In this document: positions 59,239-64,000 of the stretch, piece after piece
How the letters are laid out: every line of letters starts with the position of its first letter
How positions within the stretch are numbered: position 1 is the stretch's first letter
Assembly: GCF_943193045.1 (NCBI RefSeq)
Contig: NZ_CALPCN010000006.1
Coordinates: 62,001 to 126,000 of the forward strand
Source of the DNA: Pumilibacter muris
Lineage (GTDB): Bacteria > Bacillota > Clostridia > Christensenellales > Pumilibacteraceae
DNA length: 64,000 nucleotides
Direction of reading: 5' to 3'
The notes under the pieces: generated by a model
What the model was told of the DNA's origin: nothing
The model's database searches: none
Seen by the model: the letters and a program-made list of their open reading frames with translations, nothing else
Program-made: the position numbers and the translations under genes

Positions 59239-60885
59239 ATGAAAAAGATAGTATCGCTAATATTGACTTTCGCTATGGCGGCAACGGGTTTTGCGCTTTT
59301 CGGATGCGCCGCGCCCTCGCCCAAAAAAGAGAGTTTTTTGCGCAATGCGGTTCAGCCTGACGAGAGCGTTACGGCGCCCGCAGAAGAGGAAATAAAAGAA
59401 GTTACGCGGGCGTATTTCAGCGAACTTAACAAAGAAGTGAAAGCGGGAGAGTCGTTCGAGTTGAAAGTTACAACAACGGGCGGCGCAGTTACGTTCCGCG
59501 CTCTCGATTCGAATAAAATAGCGGTTACCGCCGAAAACGACACCGTAACGGTAAAAGGCTTGAAGTCGGGCGTTACTTACGTTGTGGCGGTAGACGAAGA
59601 CGGACGGCAATATAACGCGTGCAGAGTACGCGTAAACGCGGGCGACGCCGAAAAACCCGACCCGCCCACAGAACCCGAAAAACCTAAGGAGAACAACGGC
59701 GGTATGACATACAGTTCGTACGATTTAAATACTTACGTTTATCCCTATTGGCACGGCAACACCGTGTATAACGAAACTGCGTTGTTTGTGGGCAACACCG
59801 ACGCGACCCCGCTTTTGTATAAAGCGTCGAGAATTTTAAAAGTTACCTCTTACGACCTTAAAACTACTTACGCCGAAGGCGTAGACTACACTTACGATAA
59901 GTCTGCAAATCTTTTGCGCAGGACGGCTAATTCGCGTATTCCCGCATGGGAACCCACGCGGTGGAACATGACGCTGGCTCAGGCGAAAGCCAACGGCTTA
60001 TTGGCAAGCGGAAACGCTTTTGCCGCGAAAGGAGCCACGCTGAACACGGCAACTAACGAGTGGTCGAATTACGTTTATTTTGCTGAAGGAAAAACTATTT
60101 CCGAACAGCAAATAGCGATAACTTACGAACACGAGGAATACGCGCCCGAAGAATGGACTTTGCCCGCCGCCAACGTTGCGGCTTTCCCTAAGCTTAGAAA
60201 TAAGCTTGAAAACGGGCAACGCGTAGAAATACTTTACTACGGCGACTCGGTTGTGCAAGGCGCCAACGCTTCTAAATTCGTGGGGCTTGCGCCAAACGCC
60301 GAACAATACACCGACATGATTACTTCGTTTATTAAAGCGAAGTATCCGCGCGCTACGGTTGTTCAGCAGAACATAGCGTCGGGCGGAACAACCGCCGAGC
60401 AAGCGCTTTCTTATTTCCCCGCGCGCACTCCCACATCGGTAATTCCTACCGAGCCTTGCACCGTAACGCCCGACTTAATTGTGTTCGGCTACGGGCTCAA
60501 CGACCAAAACGTGCTCGGATATACGCCGCAAAAGTTTGCGGAAAACATAGAAAAGCTTGTGCAAAAGGCGCGCCAAAACTTTCCGAACTGCGAAATTCTT
60601 TTCGCGTCGCCCGCGCTCGGCAATCCCGCTTCTTTCCCGTATTCCGACGAAGACACGCAGGAACAGGCGATTAAAAGTTTGTTCTTCCCGAACGGGAACG
60701 CCAAATACAACGGTTTCGCCGTTGCGGAAGTTACAAAAATGCACCGCCAGCTGTACCACAAAAAGGGGAACCGCTACGGCGACATTACGGGCAACAACGT
60801 AAACCACCCCAACGATATGGGAATGAGGCTTATAGCGCAAACCTGCCTTGAAACAATATTCGGCTCCGATTATTATAAGCTTTAA
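59239..60885 (+). CDS. SGNH/GDSL-hydrolase lipoprotein with N-terminal Ig-like part
   Basis: A 548-residue lipoprotein (MKKIVSLILTFAMAATGFALF, lipobox FGC near 23). Residues 50-140 form a Big_2/Ig-like segment (VTFRALDSNKIAVTAENDTVTVKGL). About 155-330 are a region shared with the next protein (DLNTYVYPYWHGNTVYNETALFVG). The SGNH esterase core has block I YYGDSVVQGAN (Ser about 337), block II NIASGGTT, block III FGYGLNDQN and block V NHPNDMG (catalytic Asp/His). Such enzymes remove acetyl or other ester groups from glycans or lipids outside the cell. ATG 59239 follows GGGAG. Confidence 0.9.
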   Translation: MKKIVSLILTFAMAATGFALFGCAAPSPKKESFLRNAVQPDESVTAPAEEEIKEVTRAYFSELNKEVKAGESFELKVTTTGGAVTFRALDSNKIAVTAENDTVTVKGLKSGVTYVVAVDEDGRQYNACRVRVNAGDAEKPDPPTEPEKPKENNGGMTYSSYDLNTYVYPYWHGNTVYNETALFVGNTDATPLLYKASRILKVTSYDLKTTYAEGVDYTYDKSANLLRRTANSRIPAWEPTRWNMTLAQAKANGLLASGNAFAAKGATLNTATNEWSNYVYFAEGKTISEQQIAITYEHEEYAPEEWTLPAANVAAFPKLRNKLENGQRVEILYYGDSVVQGANASKFVGLAPNAEQYTDMITSFIKAKYPRATVVQQNIASGGTTAEQALSYFPARTPTSVIPTEPCTVTPDLIVFGYGLNDQNVLGYTPQKFAENIEKLVQKARQNFPNCEILFASPALGNPASFPYSDEDTQEQAIKSLFFPNGNAKYNGFAVAEVTKMHRQLYHKKGNRYGDITGNNVNHPNDMGMRLIAQTCLETIFGSDYYKL

Positions 60886-60940
60886 AATAACTAAGCAAAA
60901 TAAGAAATACATTCCGTTTTTTAAGGAGTTAAAAACCGTT

Positions 60941-62248
60941 ATGACGAAAAAAATATTTTGCGCTCTTGCGGCAATTATAATGGCTTTTGCGGCGGTAGGA
61001 CTTAGCGCTTGCGGAAACGAAGCTCAAAAACCCGACGACAATCCGCCCGCAAAGGAAAAGCTCGAGCGCTTATATAACGAGGGCATGACTTACGACAAAT
61101 ACGAGCTTGATACCTACATTTATCCTTATTGGCGCGGCAACGTTGTGTATAACGAAACTGCGTTGTTCGTTGGAAAAAACGACGCTTCGCCGCTGCTGTA
61201 TAAGGCTACCGAAATTTTGAGCGTGCGCTCTTACGACCTTAAAACGGTGTACGAGGAAGGAAAAGACTACACCTACGACGCCGAAAACAATTTGTTGAAA
61301 AGAACGGAAAATTCCGCCATTCCTTACGTTGAGGAAGACGACTGGTATTTGCCTGCCGACAAAGCCAAAGAGCAAAACGCCACAAGTTGGCCCAAAAAGG
61401 GCTCGGACGTAAACGGCGGAGGCTATCAAACGTATCTGTTTTTCAGAGAGGGCTCGTATATTTCGAATTTGCAAGTTGCGATAACTTACAAACACAACGA
61501 ATACGCTTCCGAAGAATGGGAAGTTCCCGCAGTGTTCAAAGATAAGTTTACTCGCCTTACCGCAAAACTTGAAGCGAAAGAACCCGTTAAGGTTGGCTAC
61601 TTGGGCGACTCCGTAACGTTCGGCGCAATAGCGTCGGGAATGCCGGGCAGTTCGTTCGAGCCTAACGCCGAAATTTACGCGCGCATGATGACGTCGTATA
61701 TGGCTAAGCATTTCGACAACGAAAACATTACCTACGTTAATCCGTCGGTTGGCGGAAAAGACGCGGCGTGGGGAAGAATGCAGGCGGAATCGAACGAACA
61801 GCTTCGCGGGCTCGATTTTTGCGTCGTGGCTTTCGGACTCAACGACTTGCATACGCCTTATGATGCGAAACACATATCTTACGCAATCCGTATAGGCGAA
61901 ATAGTGGAAAACTTGCAAGCTCACAATCCCGACATAGAAGTGCTTATTGTCGCTCCCATGATAGGCAATCCCGAATCAACCGTTTATTACGATATAGACC
62001 GCCAAATGCAGGCATTATACAACGAGTTTTTCCCCGAAGGCGAAGAGTCGGAATATAAGAACGTCGGTATTGCCGAAGTTACCAAAATGCACCGCCAACT
62101 CTATCGCAAAAAGGGCGAACGCTACCGCGATATAACGGCAAACAACATAAATCACCCCAACGACTTCGCGGGAAGAGTTTACACCATGACTTGCCTTACG
62201 GCAATGTTCGGGCACGACTACTTTTTAACAGAAAATTCAAATCCGTAA
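60941..62248 (+). CDS. SGNH/GDSL-hydrolase lipoprotein (paralogue of the preceding gene)
   Basis: A 435-residue lipoprotein: MTKKIFCALAAIIMAFAAVG, lipobox SAC. It matches the preceding protein from about residue 45 on (ELDTYIYPYWRGNVVYNETALFVG) but lacks the Ig-like part. The SGNH core has GDSVTFGA (Ser about 226), NPSVGGKDA, VAFGLNDLH and NHPNDFAGR. ATG 60941 follows AAGGAG; the 55-nt gap after the first paralogue suggests one transcript. The tandem pair probably arose by duplication; divergence suggests different ester substrates. Confidence 0.9.
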   Translation: MTKKIFCALAAIIMAFAAVGLSACGNEAQKPDDNPPAKEKLERLYNEGMTYDKYELDTYIYPYWRGNVVYNETALFVGKNDASPLLYKATEILSVRSYDLKTVYEEGKDYTYDAENNLLKRTENSAIPYVEEDDWYLPADKAKEQNATSWPKKGSDVNGGGYQTYLFFREGSYISNLQVAITYKHNEYASEEWEVPAVFKDKFTRLTAKLEAKEPVKVGYLGDSVTFGAIASGMPGSSFEPNAEIYARMMTSYMAKHFDNENITYVNPSVGGKDAAWGRMQAESNEQLRGLDFCVVAFGLNDLHTPYDAKHISYAIRIGEIVENLQAHNPDIEVLIVAPMIGNPESTVYYDIDRQMQALYNEFFPEGEESEYKNVGIAEVTKMHRQLYRKKGERYRDITANNINHPNDFAGRVYTMTCLTAMFGHDYFLTENSNP

Positions 62249-62266
62249 TAAGGAGGCAAATAAAAT

Positions 62267-64000
62267 ATGAGAAAGAGAATTATCGGACTTTTGCTTAGTT
62301 TTGTGCTTCTCGTTTGCTTCGCGGGATTTTCCGCATGCAACAAAGTAAAGCCTGACGGGCAAGAACCCGGCGGAATAGTAACGCCGCCCGACGACAAAGA
62401 CCCCGACAAAGACCCCGACGACACTCAGCCTGACGACGAACCCGAAGTTCCGCTTCCCGATTCGAACGACGACTGCGTTTTTAACCAAACGGAGCTTAAA
62501 ATAGAAGCGGGCGACTCGGGCTATATAACGTTTACGGGAACTGCTTCGAGCTACGTTTCGGGCAATCCCGAAGTTGCCACCGTTAAATATATCGGCAACA
62601 GCAAGCTTAAAGTTTCGGCGCTTAAAAAAGGCGAAGTGAGAGTGCAGGGCTACAATAAGCGCGGCAAGAAAATCCCTACCGCAGCTTGCAAAGTAACAGT
62701 TACGCAGTCGCTTAAAATAAGTATGCCCGAATCCGCCGAGAGCGCGGTAGACGTGCCTTACGAAGTTACCTATACTTCGCTCGGGCAAGACCAAACCACA
62801 AGCATGAAAGTTGACGTAACGGGCGCCGAAGGCATAGCAACGTGGGAAGTGGAAGACGACACCGTTACCGTTCACCCCACCGCCGAAGGCAAAATAAACG
62901 TGAAAATCACGCTTAGCAAAGACAGCGCGGATAAAGGGCACGAAGAAGTTTCGGCTTCTACCGATATTACTTTCGTGAACTTCTTTCAAGACAAATATTA
63001 CGATTATAAGTATTTCTCGTTTGAGCGTAGCACGGAAAGCGTGCCCGAAGAGTTTGCTGCGATGCCCGACCCCACGCTTACGCAAAGTCTTAAAGACAAA
63101 ATAGATGCGGACCGCGCTAAAAACCATCCCGTTGAGCCCGCGCCCGACCCCGAGCCCGCGCCCGACCCGGAAAATCCCGACGAAACGGGCGGAGAGAGCG
63201 GCGCCGCCGAAATTGCGGCGAGAGCGAAAGTTCGCGCGGCTTCCGACATTACCGAAGGCTACACGGTTACGCTTTCGGAAGGAGTGCTTAACGGAACAAT
63301 TCCTCTTCCCGAAAGTCTCGTTATTCCCGCCTACTATAAGGGCGCCGACGATTCGGAAGCAAGACCCGTTAATAAGATTGCGGCAAACTTTATGCGTGCG
63401 TTTGCCGAATACAGCGGCGAGGCTATGTCGGAACACAAAGAACCGTTCGTTAAGCCGTTTGAGAGCTTTACAACGCTTAACGTGAAAAGCGTTTATATTC
63501 CCGCGAGCGTAGTTGAAATCGGCGCCGACGCGTTCAGCGAAGTTAAAATTAAAGCGGTGCTTGTGCAAAAGGACAACGAGCTCGTAACAATAGGGCGTCA
63601 TGCGTTCTTCCGTACGGCGAGACTCGGTTCGTTCAACTTGCGCGACCTCACCAAATTGCAAACGATAGGAAGCGGCGCGTTCGCCGACCATTGCATGACC
63701 GAAATTTTTATTCCCAAGAGCGTTACGGTTATAGGCAAAGCGGCTTTTGCGCAAATAGCCAACGACGCTAACCGCAACAACCACCAAACTCTTAAAAGCG
63801 TTATATTCGAAGACGACAACGGCGAAGGTCACGAAGAACGCGCGGTTACGATTTACGGCGGAACGCTAACAAATCCCGGCGACGGCGCGTTCGCATATAA
63901 CCTTGCGCTTCAAAAAGTTCGCCTTTGCAACGTTAAACGCGTTCAGTCGTGCACGTTCTTTCAAGGGTGGGGCATTGTTGACGTATATGTTGACGCCGCA
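62267..64000 (+). CDS. Lipoprotein with Asp/Pro linker, Ig-like and LRR_5 repeats (3' end beyond window)
   Basis: From ATG 62267 (RBS AAGGAGG at 62250-62256) the frame is open for 578 codons to the window edge. It starts with a lipoprotein signal (MRKRIIGLLLSFVLLVCFAG, lipobox SAC, Cys about 24), then an Asp/Pro-rich spacer (DDKDPDKDPDDTQPDDEPE), Big_2-like parts (about 65-220; GNPEVATVKYIGNSKLKVSAL) and a second Pro/Asp linker (PAPDPEPAPDPENPDE, about 287-303). BspA/LRR_5 repeats run from about 405 to the edge (VYIPASVVEIGADAFSE, LQTIGSGAFADHC, IPKSVTVIGKAAFAQ). It is the third gene of the SGNH run (18-nt gap) and a further surface-exposed binding protein of the same kind as the subtilase's LRR region. 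Confidence 0.88.
   Translation, partial: MRKRIIGLLLSFVLLVCFAGFSACNKVKPDGQEPGGIVTPPDDKDPDKDPDDTQPDDEPEVPLPDSNDDCVFNQTELKIEAGDSGYITFTGTASSYVSGNPEVATVKYIGNSKLKVSALKKGEVRVQGYNKRGKKIPTAACKVTVTQSLKISMPESAESAVDVPYEVTYTSLGQDQTTSMKVDVTGAEGIATWEVEDDTVTVHPTAEGKINVKITLSKDSADKGHEEVSASTDITFVNFFQDKYYDYKYFSFERSTESVPEEFAAMPDPTLTQSLKDKIDADRAKNHPVEPAPDPEPAPDPENPDETGGESGAAEIAARAKVRAASDITEGYTVTLSEGVLNGTIPLPESLVIPAYYKGADDSEARPVNKIAANFMRAFAEYSGEAMSEHKEPFVKPFESFTTLNVKSVYIPASVVEIGADAFSEVKIKAVLVQKDNELVTIGRHAFFRTARLGSFNLRDLTKLQTIGSGAFADHCMTEIFIPKSVTVIGKAAFAQIANDANRNNHQTLKSVIFEDDNGEGHEERAVTIYGGTLTNPGDGAFAYNLALQKVRLCNVKRVQSCTFFQGWGIVDVYVDAA

Noticed and set aside
62237-63832. 531-codon antisense open frame near the right edge
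   Set aside because: The plus strand carries a clear lipoprotein gene (signal peptide, RBS, LRR repeats) over the same DNA; the antisense frame is a shadow.
1-64000. CRISPR arrays, rRNA genes, IS elements
   Set aside because: No regularly spaced repeats with unique spacers, no rRNA signatures and no transposase motifs were seen; the only recombinase is the tyrosine integrase.

Overview
The window looks like a chromosome segment of a low-to-mid-GC, anaerobic Bacillota (Clostridia-type, probably an uncultured gut lineage). The reasons are SD-led genes with sigma-A promoters (TTGACA-17-TATAAT), DUF1540 and YybS-like proteins, a MobL relaxase, PdxST-type vitamin B6 synthesis, and very large BspA/InlB-type surface lipoproteins. 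Species cannot be named from sequence alone. No rRNA or CRISPR array was seen.

Region 1 (1-about 16,081) is accessory DNA, probably a genomic island. It opens with the C-terminal half of a BrxL protein (BREX phage defence, the rest lying off the left edge). A tightly coupled five-gene operon follows (1238-4651): AlbA_2/GHKL ATPase with winged helix, DUF1653-like protein, small unknown, 38-residue Cys-rich protein, RNase III-like protein. Next is a mobilizable element (about 4.9-9.8 kb) with a putative oriT, MobL relaxase, RHH-like regulator with its own operator, excisionase-like protein, tyrosine integrase and a protein with three excisionase-like repeats. A DEDDh exonuclease gene then converges on a four-gene minus-strand operon (15621 to 11409): two XRE-HTH proteins with large unknown C-terminal regions, a divergent ThiC-family protein and an unknown protein. 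The island seems to end at a tRNA-Arg(CCG) locus. An intact but slightly degenerate tRNA-Arg(CCG) lies just inside, and the 5' half of another CCG tRNA, still behind a strong promoter and broken at the anticodon loop, lies just outside.

Region 2 (16.3-33.9 kb) is ordinary chromosome: tRNA-Ser(CGA), an ABC exporter, a small protein behind a structured leader, a small XRE regulator, a 1696-residue lipoprotein, DUF1540, YybS-like membrane protein, rplI, pdxS-pdxT (pyridoxal phosphate), nadE (NAD), a patatin-like lipase, a ComEC-like metallo-hydrolase and a CPBP protease. Copies of a short dispersed repeat sit in several gaps.

Region 3 (33.9-64 kb) is a surface and nutrient-acquisition region: a GH106-like glycoside hydrolase divergent from a 2488-residue membrane-anchored subtilase with leucine-rich repeats, two further large lipoproteins, a complete oligopeptide ABC importer (oppABCDF) whose cytoplasmic subunits carry odd extensions, two tandem SGNH-hydrolase lipoproteins, and a lipoprotein gene that runs off the right edge. 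A plausible reading is extracellular protein/glycan breakdown, capture by lipoproteins, and peptide import. Several of these genes have long structured 5' leaders.
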